DNA of 64,000 nucleotides from Cynocephalus volans (GCF_027409185.1 NC_084467.1:14746501-14810500), one strand, 5' to 3'; shown: positions 34,921 to 46,706, counted from the first letter of the stretch. Made by a program: numbers and translations. The notes: generated from the letters alone by a model not told the origin.

Positions 34921-35190
34921 CTTCCGTCGTACTACTGCGGCTCCCTCCGGGGGCTTGCCACCGGCCCAGCACCGCCTCCCGGGAGGGGCGGAAGTGACGC
35001 AATCCGCCGCATCAGACTGCGCGACGCAGTCGCCGGCCATAAACGTGCTGCGTGGGGCCGCCTCTCTGCTCTCACAGGAAGAGCAGACCGGCGGGGCGGG
35101 GCGGGGCGGAGGTAATGCGCCTGCGCAGAACGTAGCGCTTCTGGGATGCGCCAGGGAGCGATAACCTCCGCGCCTGCGCCCTGGGAGCTG
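34580..35190 (-). promoter_or_regulatory. UBR4: UBR4 CpG-island promoter and 5' UTR
   Basis: This is the only large CpG-dense stretch in the window, and it surrounds UBR4 exon 1. Visible motifs are an ETS/CRE-like cggaagtgacg (34989-34999), a run of GC boxes (about 35092-35110), two NRF1-like gcgcctgcgc sequences (about 35118 and 35170), and a YY1-like aagatggcg over the initiator ATG. There is no TATA box, as expected for a housekeeping promoter. The transcription start cannot be fixed from sequence alone. It is probably between the ATG and about 35040. Confidence 0.8.
34736..34920 (-). CDS. UBR4: UBR4 coding exon 1
   Basis: Codons 1-62. The start ATG (34920-34918) sits in GGAAGATGGCGACG, a good Kozak and YY1-like context. 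The exon encodes an Ala/Pro-rich leader and the conserved [13 protein letters not shown] segment. It ends ATCGAGAG before the donor gtaccg, in phase 2. An in-frame upstream ATG exists at 35040. Confidence 0.95.
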
Positions 35191-36226
35191 CTTATGCAGA
35201 TGAGAGCTGTGTGGCTTCTGGACACGTAGGAAAGGTAAGTTTGGGACTTGGGTTCAGTGGACAAGTCCGGGGCAGCAGAGTTGATGATGTATCGGCGAAT
35301 ATAATGGCCCCAACCTGGGACGTCTAAAGACGAGAAGAGACCGAAGCCTACCCACTCTCACCCGCTTCTTCCCCCCATTTCTCCCCAATAGTAATTCGGT
35401 AGCACCTCTCGCTATTATTTTAATCACTAATCCTTATTCTCTTCGCGCTCAAATTTTTTATGTGTTTGGATTATCCTCAATCATTTTACAATCTCGTATT
35501 TGCATCGCGCTTTGCAATTCGCTTCGTAAGGTTCCGTTTTCCCCATTTCTCTATTAACAGTGAGAATGCAAGCTTTTATTCACAGGGGATTAGTGTCTGA
35601 GATTTTTGACGATAAAATAATGTGGGCACCAGATCTAACAGACTAGCAATTTGGCTGGAGGAAAGATATGCACGACTCGAGGACAATCTGTGTGAGATCT
35701 TGGTAGAGGGCATCAAACTCTAGGCCCTGTGGCCTGCACTCAGCCTAAACAAAGAAATCTTTGCAGGAATTCTGAAGACCGTTTGAAATTTCTAAAGCTC
35801 CGAGATTCTCCCCTACGTTTTGGAAGAGCTCCTTTTGTTCCCGGTTGTAATGCTGATAAATAAATTGGTACATGATGATTAATCTGCACTTTAAATAAGA
35901 AAAGACCTATTTTACATTAGAAATAAAATATCATCAAGACCAGTCTTGAAGGAAAATGTGGCTTCAGTGATAACAGGGGTTTTCTTTTAGTGTCTGTTTA
36001 CCAGTGGATGATAATAACAGCAAGTTTCATAAGCATAAAAATACAAAAAAAGAGGGAAAAGCTTTCCATAACACAGTAAATATTGCACTATTTCAGGATA
36101 TTAAAGCAGAACCCTCAGGAAAGGCTGGAGACCAAGAATTTTGTAGTGGTTTGGGGACAATAATCTTTAACCAAAGAGGAAAATTAATCTGCAAAGTTTC
36201 TCTTAGAGAGATTTCAGGAAATAAAT

Positions 36227-36694
36227 TGAGGTAGGAAGCTACATAGAGACAAGAGCAGGAGGAGGAAACGTTGTTATTTGCAAATGGGACAACCAGTTCC
36301 CCAAGGACATAGGCATGCACGTGCGCAAAAGTGGCCACATGAGACAATGGCAATTCCAGACAGGGCGCTCCCCTCACCCACCTTGGGCACCATTGGATTG
36401 GACCACCAGCTAGGGTGCCAATCATTTTAACCAACAGGACAGAGACTACACTCAGGGCTCAACCAATGACCAGAAAACACAAGTCCAGCTAAGAGGACTT
36501 AAACCACTGGGAATGTAACTATCAGGGCTCTTGAGCCACTCTCTTGCTTGAACCTGCTCCATGCTCTCCTTAGTATATTTTCATTTTGCTAAATAAAACT
36601 GCTCTTTGATTTTCACCTCTGGCATGTCTTGCCCAATTCTTTGTTTCACCAAGAACCTGGATTTAGCCAGCAGAACCTGGAATTTCCCTTAACA
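36227..36694 (+). repeat. ERV 5' LTR
   Basis: A 468-bp LTR from tgaggtaggaagct to ttcccttaaca. It has a CCAAT motif in U3 (aaccaatgacc, about 36460), AATAAA at 36592-36597 for 3' processing, and a U5 ending before the primer site. It starts about 1.3 kb from the UBR4 start codon. Confidence 0.95.
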
Positions 36695-36697
36695 TCG

Positions 36698-36715
36698 TGG
36701 TGCGTTGGCCAGGAA
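36698..36715 (+). other. ERV primer binding site, tRNA-Gly
   Basis: The sequence tggtgcgttggccaggaa pairs with the 3' end of tRNA-Gly (UCC type) at 17 of 18 positions. It lies three bases after the LTR. Confidence 0.85.
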
Positions 36716-37455
36716 ACAAAAAAGGAGGATCATGGGAAGCCCTCAGTCCATTCCTCTGGATTCCCCTCTCGGATGCCTCCTTAACCATTGGGACAGGTTT
36801 GACCCAGACAATCTGAAGAAAAAATGCTTGATCTTTTTTTGTAGCATGGCCTGGCCTCAATATAAACTTGGGGGCCAGAGCTGTGGCCTCTAAAGGGAAA
36901 CACCAATTACAACAAGATCTACCAACTAGATCTGTTTTGCAGAAAGCAAGGCAAATGTTCAGAGGTTCCTTAATGTCCAGACCTTCATGGCTGTGCATCA
37001 GGACACCTCATTATACAATAAAATTTCAAAGACCAATCCCAAAAATCCACAGCAAGTCGCAGATCTAACTGATGACCCACTGCTTCAACATCCACCTGTC
37101 TCTCAAGGGGAAAATAGGCCCTGTCCATATTGTCCAATGTCTACCGTCTGTGACCCCTCTCCCCTCCCCGGACAGTTCAGCCCCCCTCTTTAGACCTTCC
37201 CATACAAGAAGGGGCACTCTTTGCCCTGCTTTGTTCTCATCAGTCATCACCCCCATTAGGGTCCAGGTTCCCTTTGCAATAACAAATATATAGCAATGTA
37301 GGGCCGACCCCGTGGCGCACTCGGGAGAGTGCAGCGCTGGGAGCACGGCGACGCTCCTGCTGCAGTTCGGATCCTATATAGGAATGGCTGGTGCGCTCAC
37401 TGGCTGAGCGCAGTGCGGGGCGATCCCCTTACCGGTCACGAATAAGACAAAAAAA

Positions 37456-37494
<39 letters not shown>

Positions 37495-38400
37495 GCAATG
37501 TAAAGAAAATTTGGGAAAATACTCAGAGGACCCTGATAAACTTACAGATGGGTTCTAGACCCTGTCCTTGACTTTTGACCTCTCTATTCTTTCAACTTGC
37601 TATATCTCTCTAGAAAAAGACCACATCCTAGATGCGGCATGAAAAAAAGCAGATGAAACCTTTGCTAGAAACCCTCAGGGGAAACTATCCAGGAGGGGAA
37701 ACTGTCTCCATGACCGACCCAGATTGGGATTACAACACCACAGGGGGAATGACAAGAAGGACAAAGTTCTTGAAAGCCCTGCTAAGAGGCATGAAAAAAG
37801 GAATATAAAAGCCTGTAAATTATGATGTTGAGGGGAATCATCCAAGGAAAGGATGAGAACACTGCAGCCTTTTTTGATAGATTAGAAGAAGGATTTAGAA
37901 GGTTCACCAATTTGGACCCAGCCTCACCTAAGGGCTGAGCCCTGATAGGACAATATTGCATAAGTCAGTTGGCCCCTGATGTTAGATGTAAGTTGCAAAA
38001 GTTACAGCTGGGGCCACAGACAAATCAGACTATACTGCTCGATACAGCCTTCATGGCATTTAACAATCATGATCTTGATGAAGGAAAAAAGGAACGGAGC
38101 AAGGAAAAATGACAGGCCAAAATTATGGCTGTCATGATTGGCAAGACCTTGAGACTCAGAGACCATCCAAGGGTATACCTAAAGGTCAAACAGAAAAGGT
38201 TGTGGGTTCCTGCTTCAAGTGCAAAAAGAATGGACATTGGGCTAAGGAATGCATCCAACCACCCCTAGAGCCATGTCACCTTTGCCAAATATTGAAGGTG
38301 ATCCCTGGCACTGGAGATATGACTGCCCATGCTCCCAAAGAGGGGCAGTGGCCAACAAAATCTCTAGTAGTCCAGGAAGGAGAGGCAAGCAACTGAAGAG
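36716..38400 (+). pseudogene. gag (ERV remnant): ERV gag remnant
   Basis: A proline-rich segment at about 37070-37200, a capsid major-homology-like segment at about 37830-37930, and one CCHC zinc knuckle at 38211-38252 (C-x2-C-x4-H-x4-C) are visible. Stops interrupt the frame repeatedly, and a SINE with its tail sits at 37301-37493. It is non-functional. Confidence 0.88.
37301..37493 (+). mobile_element. CYN SINE, intermediate between dimeric and short form, with (TA)n(CA)n tail
   Basis: The head has the GC-rich short-form hairpin (gagcacggcgacgctcc). The 3' part still holds gcgatccccttaccggtc, part of the second module that other short-form copies lack. The tail is a TA/CA microsatellite (37456-37493). 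Duplications agcaatgta lie at 37292-37300 and 37494-37502. Confidence 0.92.
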
Positions 38401-38429
38401 GCCCACAGTCATCCTCCTCACCCCTGTCC

Positions 38430-38800
38430 AGTAACATCATTATAAACATCCAGGAACCCCAGGTAACTCTGGATATTATGAGTAAGCAAGTTCACTTCCT
38501 TTTAGATACAGGGGCAACTTACTCTGTCTTCTTACCTTTGCAGGGAAACCTTCCTCATGATCCACAATTGTTATGGGTATGGAGGGGAAAAATAAGATCA
38601 GCCACTTCACACCTCCCCTAACTTGCCAATTTGAGAATGAAATATTTCTACAGGAGTTTCTAATAGTCCCTACCTACCCTTCCCCTCTATTGGGATGGGA
38701 TGCCCTGTCAAAGCTGGAATTAAGACATAGGCCTCCAAGATTACTGATTATTCAAACTCTAAATAACATTCCTGACCATATGATACACAAGTCAATCCCC
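38430..38800 (+). pseudogene. pro (ERV remnant): ERV protease remnant
   Basis: An aspartic protease active-site triad Asp-Thr-Gly is encoded at 38504-38512, followed by a flap-like and a hydrophobic segment. The frame differs from the zinc-knuckle frame. Confidence 0.85.
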
Positions 38801-38829
38801 TTGCCTGGTATACTGGAGAGCCAGGAAGG

Positions 38830-40680
38830 GCAAAGACAGCGGTCCCCATAAAAATACAACTCAAGGACCCCAGTGTTTTCCCCAATTGAAAACAATATCC
38901 GGTAAAACTAGAGACCAAACAGGCCTTTGCACCAAGTATAAAAGAATTTTTACATTTTGGTCTTTTATGGCCTTTCCAGTCCCCTTGCAACACTCCCATT
39001 TTGCTGGTGCTTAAGCTAACTGGAGAGTACTGAATGGTCCAAGATTTAAGGGTGGTAAATGAGGTAGTGGTACCCATCCACCCACTCATGGTAGACCCCT
39101 GTAGCCTTTTGTCCCAGCTCCCTGGAGACACCCAATGGTATATGGTCCTGGACCTTAAGGATGCTTTTTCCCCAATGCCTTTGCATCCTGATTCTCAATA
39201 TCTTTTTGCCTTTGAGTGACAGGATCCTTATACTAACAAAAACAATAGTACAGCTGGACTGTGCTTCCACAGGGGTTTCGAGACGGCCCACACCTGTTGT
39301 CTGGGCATTAGTAAGGGAACTTAGGGATATAAAACTAGGTAAAGGAACTATTCTGCAATACATGGATGACCTTCCCATTTGCAGCCAAGACCAAGAGACA
39401 TCAAATGCTAATATAATAAAAGTTCTTAACTTCCTGGCCAAACGGGGCTATAAAATTTCAAAGAAAAAAGCACAGATTTCACTACAGAAGGTTCAATGTT
39501 TAGGGTATGTCCCCACTCCCGGAGCACATCAACCATCACCAGACCACTTTAAAGCAATTTGTACTCTACAGTATCCAAAAACCAAACACCAACTTAGGTC
39601 TTTCTTGGGCATGACAGGATTTTGCTGAATTTGGATCCCCAACCTTGGCCTTATTGCCAAGCTCCTTTACAATGCAATGGAAACAAAGGGCCTTTGGTGA
39701 TCTCAAACAAGCCCTGGCATTAGGGATCCCTAATTTGCTTAAACCCTTTACTCTGTATGTCTCAGAAAAAAAGAGCAATAGCTCTGGGAGTCCTGACTCA
39801 AAAATTGGGGACAGCTATGGCCCATGGCATTCTTTTCAGAGAAACTCAATGGCACTCCTACAGGCTGGCCTAGCTGCCTTAAAGCAAGTGGCAGCTACCA
39901 CTTTATTGGTAAAAGAGGCTGCAAGAATAAGTATGGGGCAGCCTTTGGAGGTGTTAACCTCTCATCAGGTTAAGTCAGTCCTTGAAATAAAGGGACATTT
40001 ATGGATGGTGGGAGAACGATTGACCAAGTATCAGGCAATTCTCATAGATAACCCTGGGGTGGCCCTAAAGACCTGCAATCTATTGAATCCAGCCTCCTAT
40101 GCCAACTGACTCCTCCCGCATCCACTCTTGCATACATACTATCTCCCAAATCCATACCAAGTATGCTAGAATTAAAAGATCAGTCCTTACTAAACCCAAA
40201 AGACAGTTGGCCCACCAATGGGAACAGCTGTAATCTCCATGGGGAGAAAAAGCAGGATATGGAGGAGTGGATGAAACTCAAGTTATGGAGCCTCAGCCCT
40301 TAGCTCCGGGGACTTCAGCACAAAAGGCCAAAATTATTGCCCTCACCCAACCCTGGACCTTGGGGAAAGGAAAGAGACTAAATATCTATACTGATTATAA
40401 ATATGCCTGCCTTGTACACACCCACACAGCTATCTGGAAAGAAAGAGGACTATTAGCCACCAAATAATCTCCCATCAAACATGGGCCCAAGACTTTACAG
40501 CTCTTAGAAGCAGTTAACCTACCAAGGGAAGTAGCTGTTATACATTGCAGAGGGCACCAAAGGGAAAATTCTCCTGTAGCAAGAGGAAACAAAAGGGCTG
40601 ACAGAGAAGCTAAACTGGCAGCACAACAATCTCTAACCCAAAATACCCTAGCCCACTTTCCCTTCAAAGGGGAAACCATG
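38830..40680 (+). pseudogene. pol (ERV remnant): ERV reverse transcriptase and RNase H remnant
   Basis: The RT catalytic YMDD motif is at 39359-39370. The tether and RNase H follow, with an acidic residue in a TD-Y context at about 40393 and a histidine-containing segment at about 40540-40620. Several stops and frame changes break it. Confidence 0.9.
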
Positions 40681-41870
40681 ACCCCACAGTATGCCCAAGT
40701 AGAAGAAGAAAAGGCCCAAACTGAAGGGGGCCATAAACAAGAGTCATGGTGGATGACAGGAGACAAACTCTTGCTCCCACAGATGATCCAATGGAAGGCT
40801 ATCAAGGCTGTACCTGATGCCTTTCATTTGGGAAGAGAGGCAAATTTGGCCATGGTCACTACAGCCCGAGGGCTGGCACAAACAGTTGAACAGGTTTGTA
40901 GGGCCTGTCCTCTATGTGCCTACAACAGCTCAGGGCCAAGGATGCCTCCATTGTGGGAGCCAGTCCAGCAAAGGGGTTCATAGCCAGGAGAAGACTGGCA
41001 AATTGACTTCACCCATATGCCTCCATGCTGGGTATATAAATATCTGCTGGTTTTCATAGACACTTTTTTGGATGGATAGAGTCTTATCCTACTAGAACAG
41101 AAAAGGCCACCGAAGTGGCTAAGGCCCTTCTCAAGGAAATCATTCCCAGGTTTGGACTCACCTACAGTCTTCAAAGTGATGATGGGCCATCCTTCACCTC
41201 CCATGTGACCCAGGAGATAGCAAAGGCCTTGGGGGTACAATATTTTCTACATCCCGCCTGGAGGCCACAGTCCTCTAGAAAAGTAGAAAGAGCCAATCAA
41301 ACCCTAAAATGTAGTCTTGCCAAATTATGCCAGGAAACCTCTACACATTGGATTTCTATGCTATCCATTGCCCTTAAGAGAGGGGTGCGATACCCCAAAG
41401 GCGAAGCTTAATTTCAGCCCCTGTGAAATGCTGTATGGCGGACCTTTTCTTTCAACAGATATGGTCATGGATTTCAAGGCTTCAGGCCTTATAAAATACG
41501 TTACCAATTTGAGCCAATTCCAAGCAGCCCTAAGGGAATACAGAGCTCATGTCTTACCTTCTCCTGGCAGTAACACTCATGGGGCTTGGATAAAGCTAGG
41601 AGACCAGGTCCTAATGAAGACCTGGAAGGAACCCCCAAAGAACAACTAAATCGTAAATGGAAGGGCTCTTTTACAGTAATCCTAGCAACCCCTCAGCAAT
41701 AAACATAGCTGAAATAGATAGCTGGGTTCATCTCTACAGAGTGAAGCCCGCTCCTCTTTCATTACAGGAAAATAATGGTGACCCACCCCTGAAGGAGACA
41801 GCCTACACCTGGGAGCCTTTAGAAGACTTCAAGGGGCTCTTTAGAAGGAAATAAAGGATTCTCACCACCA
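40681..41870 (+). pseudogene. pol/int (ERV remnant): ERV integrase remnant
   Basis: The N-terminal zinc region with a C-x2-C pair (about 40895-40925) precedes the catalytic core. The three acidic positions of the DDE core can be located near 41006, 41180 and 41290. The reading frame changes between them, and a stop lies near 41080. Confidence 0.88.
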
Positions 41871-42027
41871 GACCTTGTGATGTGGATCATCCTTCTCTGC
41901 CTCCTGACCTCCGTCTTCTTTGCTGGATCACTGTTATACCTGTGCCGCTGCGAAGACGTGAGGCCCCCTGGCAAAGAACTCCTCTGCCCTCACTTAGTTT
42001 AGCCACTAAAGATAAGTATTAAGAAGC

Positions 42028-43800
42028 ATGGAAAACCTTGTAGCACCCCTTTTCTACATTGGTTTATGTGTGATTGACATTACAGTTGCAGAAGTTTCAC
42101 CCACTGCAGAAATCCTCACTACAAAATACGTATATAATACTTTAAAATTAACACACAGTCCTTTGAATTCTTCTAACCCAGATTTAGCTAAAGATTGCTG
42201 GCTTTGTTTGTCTTTGTCTTCCACCCAATATACAGCTGTCCCTGTTCCTGTTCAAATGTGGGCCACCAGCAAAATGACTCCCCACTTCCAATACAGAGGG
42301 GGCCCACCGTTTTCTTCAGTGAATATACAGAACTTACGGGATTTCCACATTATCAGAAACAACTAAACGCACTCTGACCGCAAGGGCAGTCAACCCACTC
42401 GGGTCTTACCAACAAAATTTAACCCGAAACTCACAGAGACCCCCAATTTGGGGACCCGTTACAACTCTCCACACTTAAAGTTCCCTGCACCCATCTGCAT
42501 CAAAAGAACTTAGGCTCCCACACACAGCAAGCCATTAGGTACCTTAGACCAGTCCCTCTGTGACCATACAGTAGAGATCCAGAGGTTGGTCCAATTATCA
42601 AGTAACTCAAACAGCACCCTTTCAAAAATCTGTATGGTTTTCATGGAGACCTGTGCTCAACATTACTGCCCTAAAAAATAAAAACTCCCACTATTGCCAA
42701 GGGAGGCCTACCCAATGCACTCACATCTTCCCTTGGCATGACTGTTCCCAGGAAAAAACAAGCATAGCCAAAAATTGCCTCCTGGTGCCATCATATGAAA
42801 ACCTAACCACCTGGATCCTTATCGATATCTCTAGATATTACTTACATTGTGAAAACAAGACTAATTCTAGCCCAGACACCTCACAGGGACCATACCAGCC
42901 ACTCACTGGAGCAACTTTAGCAGGAAGCCTCTCTGCTTGGGAAAATGAAAACAACAAATTAATCCATCTCTTTACTATCAATATGAAATTCTGCCTTAAA
43001 ACCCCTCTTACATTCTTTCTCTACGGCACCAACTCCTATCTGTGCCTCCCCACGAACTGGACAGGTACCTGTACCCTAGTCTATTCCCCAAAGTCAACAT
43101 TGCCCCCAACAATCAGTCAGTCCTTAAATGTTCCCTTAATGACACATAAAAACAAAGAGAGCCATACAACTTATCCCCCTCTTAGTGGGACTGGGGGTCT
43201 CTGCCAGGGTGGGTACTGGGGTTGCCAGTCTATCAACTTCCTTAACATACTACCAGAGCCTATCCAAAGAATTCTCAGATGGCTTAGATGAAATAGCCCA
43301 AAACATCCTAACTCTCCAGGATCAGATAGATTCACTGGCGGGGATGGTTCTCCAAAATAGAAGAGGATTAGACCTCTTAACGGCTGAAAAAGGTGGACTT
43401 TGCTTATTTTTGGAAGAAGAATATTGTTTCTATGTTAACCAATCAGGCCTAGTGAGGGATGCTGCAAAGAAATTAGCAGATAGAGCCTCACAATTATGAC
43501 AACAATCATCTGAGTTCTGGGGTGCCTGGTCAAATACCTAGAATTGGTTCCCATGGCTTTGCCCCTATTAGGACCTCTGGTGATGCTAATTCTGGCCCTG
43601 GTTTTTGGACCCTGTTTACTAAACCTCTTGACCAAATTTATCTCTTCTTATTTAGAGACCATAAAACTACAGGTGATCATGCAACAGGATATCAACCCCT
43701 TGGAGCCGCCACTGGCTCCTACCTCACACTGCCCAAGCCAGACACCAGCTCACCCACTGACACGCCTTAGACTGATCACAACTAGTTGCCCCTAGTCCAG
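42028..43800 (+). pseudogene. env (ERV remnant): ERV envelope remnant
   Basis: Surface-subunit fragments lie in two frames (42028-42366 and 42653-43150). A basic cleavage-like site and hydrophobic stretch begin at about 43149. The transmembrane ectodomain follows to a stop at 43499. A membrane anchor and tail are in another frame (43544-43795). The conserved CX6CC motif is broken: the first Cys of the final pair is a Tyr codon at 43422-43424. Frameshifts and stops make it inert. Confidence 0.88.
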
Positions 43801-43951
43801 CTCTCCCATTTAGATCAGGTAGGGTGAGAGTTTCGTGATCCCTAGTAGGCAGGGCCAACACCCATCTCCAGCAAGAAACAGCTACAGAAGATGGACCATC
43901 GCCCCTTTACAACCTATAAAGATTTATGGAGATCATGTCTCTCAGGGAAAA

Positions 43952-44601
43952 TGAGGCAGGAAGCTAGAGACAAGAGCAGAAGGAGGAAACCTGGTTATTT
44001 GCAAATGGGACAACCGGTTCCCTGAGGACTTAGGCACATGCACATGTGCAAAAGCTGCCACAGGAAACAAAGACAATTCCAGATAGGGAGCCCCACCCCC
44101 AACCTTGGGTGCCATTCATTCGGACCAATGAGCTCCCACCAGCTAGGTCACCAGTCATTTTAACCAATAGGACAGAGACTACACTCAGGGCTCAACCAAT
44201 GACCAAACCACACGAATCCAGCTAAGAGGACTTAAACCCCCAGGGGAATGTAACTATCCAGGCTCTTGAGACACTTTAGCTGGAGCCTGCTCCATCCTCT
44301 CCTTAGTGTATTCTTACTTTGCTAAATAAAACTGCTCTTTTCTTTTTGCCTCTGGCGTGTCTCGCTCAGTTCTGTTGGAAACATCAAGAACCTTGGGCCG
44401 AGCCTGTGGCGCACTCGGTAGAGTGCGGAGCTGGGAGCGCAGCGACGCTCCCGCCGCGGGTTCGGATCCTATATAGGAATGACCGGTGCACTCACTGGCT
44501 GAGTGCCGGTCACGAAAAAAAAAAAAAAAAAAACGACAAAAAAAAAAAAGAAACATCAAGAACCTGGATTTAGCCAGCAGAACCTGAAATTTCCCTTAAC
44601 A
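43952..44601 (+). repeat. ERV 3' LTR with SINE insertion
   Basis: It aligns end to end with the 5' LTR, from tgaggcaggaagct to ttcccttaaca, apart from the SINE and its duplicated target. A short purine-rich stretch (cagggaaaa) lies immediately upstream. Confidence 0.95.
44394..44549 (+). mobile_element. CYN SINE, GC-rich short form, inside ERV 3' LTR
   Basis: The short form with poly-A. Perfect duplications gaaacatcaagaacct lie at 44378-44393 and 44550-44565, in U5 sequence that is uninterrupted in the 5' LTR. Confidence 0.95.
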
Positions 44602-44804
44602 AAATGATCAAATATTCCTGTTCCTTTCCCACCCCCTCCATTTGCTGCAGCTGGAAGAGAGAAAGTAAAAGGCAAATAGAGATCACAGGGAGATTTGCAC
44701 CTGTACCTAAATTCACATTTATTATATATTTTTTGATATTTCTGGCTCAGAGATTTGGAGAAAGTACTCCAGATAAAGATCTTCCTTTACAAATACCACA
44801 TTTA

Positions 44805-44983
44805 AGGGCCAGACAAGGCTCACTTGGGAGAGTGTGGTGTTGATAACATCAAGGCTATGGGTTCAGATCCCTATATAAGGATGGCCAGTTCACTCACTTG
44901 AGAAAGCGTGGTGCTGACAACACCAAGTCAAGGGTTAAGATCCCCTTACTGGTCATCTTTTAATAAATAAAAAATAAATAAAT
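44805..44983 (+). mobile_element. CYN SINE, dimeric, diverged
   Basis: A dimer with a (TAAA)n-like tail. The duplications aaataccacattta lie at 44791-44804 and 44984-44997. Confidence 0.93.
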
Positions 44984-46566
44984 AAATACCACATTTATTT
45001 TAGTATTGGAGTTTTTGTTCTTGTGTTGCCACAAAGATTTGGAATGTCATTTGCATTCTAAATTTAGATGACAAAGGTTTAAAAAAAGAATTCTGCCTGA
45101 AACACAAGCTTCTGATAGTCTGGTCAAGAAAATAAGATAGAAACTAAGGAATAGTAACTAGTTTTTATGAATTAACTGAAGGACTTAAAATACTAGTTCC
45201 CTCCTAATTCCAAGTGTCTGGGCAAGGAATGGAAGTAAATTTTTTAGTTGATTAAAGATATGATATAGACATGTTACAGGAAATACAATGAAAGAAAAAA
45301 ATTAAGCAGCCATTGCTGAACAGTATGGATTAAAGATCAGTGTGGAGGCACTGATGAGGCCTGATGCAAGCTGGAAGAGTTCTATATCTTGACCCAAGTT
45401 GTAATTACATGGATATACCTATACACAGAGTACTCATTGAGCCATCTCAATGAATGTACACTTTAGTGGTTGTAATTATACCTCGAACTATCTAAAAACA
45501 AACAAGATGTCAATGTGCCTCACTGCAGGAGCCTCAAAAGCAAGAGATAATAAGATATGGCATCTTTATTTAAAAAAAAAAAGAAATCCATCAGATACAG
45601 AGTTGCTTGAAATAAATCTTGATAACAATGTTTTTAGAAACAATTAAATGAATATAAACCATAGCTATTAGCTCCCAGGGGACAAGAGGTCAATCTATTC
45701 TCGAGTGTTTACAAAGTTATAAGAACAAGTGCATACTTTGTGGAAACTCCTACTACAATCCTGAAAACTACAAATGAAGAGCAGATCCTTTTTGGTAACT
45801 TACAAGAAAGATTTTTTTCCCCTAATTACCAAGAATAAAAGAAATTAGATTAGATGCCTAATTCAATTTAGTAACATGATACAATTATTTGTAATTTACA
45901 AGTATTGATTGTTTTTCCTATAATATTGCATTTCATATGGTATGAATTTAAAACAAAAAAGAAAATGTGCTTTGCAGCCTTCTTGCTTTAAAAGAGAAAA
46001 AGAGAAATAATTTTGGTAATTGTGCAGGGACTAGAATAGAATGTCAATTTTACAGAATAGCAGGAAGCTAGACTTACAGGAAACCAAGAAAGGAAAGAGC
46101 AAGGTTGAAGTTATTGAAACCAGTACAATAGGGTGGACATCCAAATTTGCAATGATGTTCCTTAACAGCCAGTGTAAATTAATAAATGCTTGCCTCACAA
46201 ACTTCTACAAACTGAAACTTAGAAATATTAATTGAGCTTAAATCAAGTAACTTAATTTACATAAGATGAAAAATATCAGAAGAGTTTTGTAATATGTTAC
46301 TTTTCAGTCCTCGGGTCTACTATTCCCATCTTTTAGGATTTACACTGTCAGGAAAGTTTTGACCCATCAGATTGAGAGAGAAGAGAGAGGTCTAGGGAGA
46401 AGGATAAAGCAATGCAGCAAAATGTTAAGTGTTGAGAAAATAGAATAGTTTGGTCAGGGCCCTCATCTCAGGTCCGGTTGGGTGTGGTTCAGCATCCTAT
46501 GTAAGCAAATTGTGTGTGTGGGTGTGTGTGTGGAGTTAGTGCGCATGCACACCATGTATCTTTTTT

Positions 46567-46706
46567 TTTTTTTTTTTGTCGTTTTTCGTGACCGGCACTC
46601 AGCCAGTGAGTGCACCAGTCGTTCCTATATAGGATCCGAACCCGCGGCGGGAGCGTCGCCGCACTCCCAGCTCCGCACTCTACCGAGTGCGCCACGGGCT
46701 CGGCCC
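46567..46706 (-). mobile_element. CYN SINE, GC-rich short form
   Basis: Complement of the short form. The duplications caccatgtatctttttt lie at 46550-46566 and 46707-46723. Confidence 0.95.

Larger units (their letters stand above)
36227..44601 (+). mobile_element. Endogenous retrovirus, class I (gamma-like), complete but decayed provirus
   Basis: Both LTRs (TG...CA) are present, a 4-bp duplication aaat flanks the unit (36223-36226, 44602-44605), and the order is PBS, gag, pro, pol, env. The coding regions have many stops and frameshifts, so it is inert. The single CCHC knuckle in gag, the 4-bp duplication and the env transmembrane layout point to gammaretrovirus-like ERV1. It lies between UBR4 and EMC1, on the opposite strand to both. 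By eye the LTRs differ at roughly one site in eight, so the insertion is old but younger than the MIR/L2 background. Confidence 0.95.

Noticed and set aside
39161-39628. Intact reverse transcriptase gene
   Set aside because: This is only an open piece of a pol region interrupted upstream and downstream by stops and frame changes.
42028-43499. Domesticated envelope (syncytin-like) gene
   Set aside because: The envelope blocks are in different frames with stops between them, and the CX6CC motif is broken.
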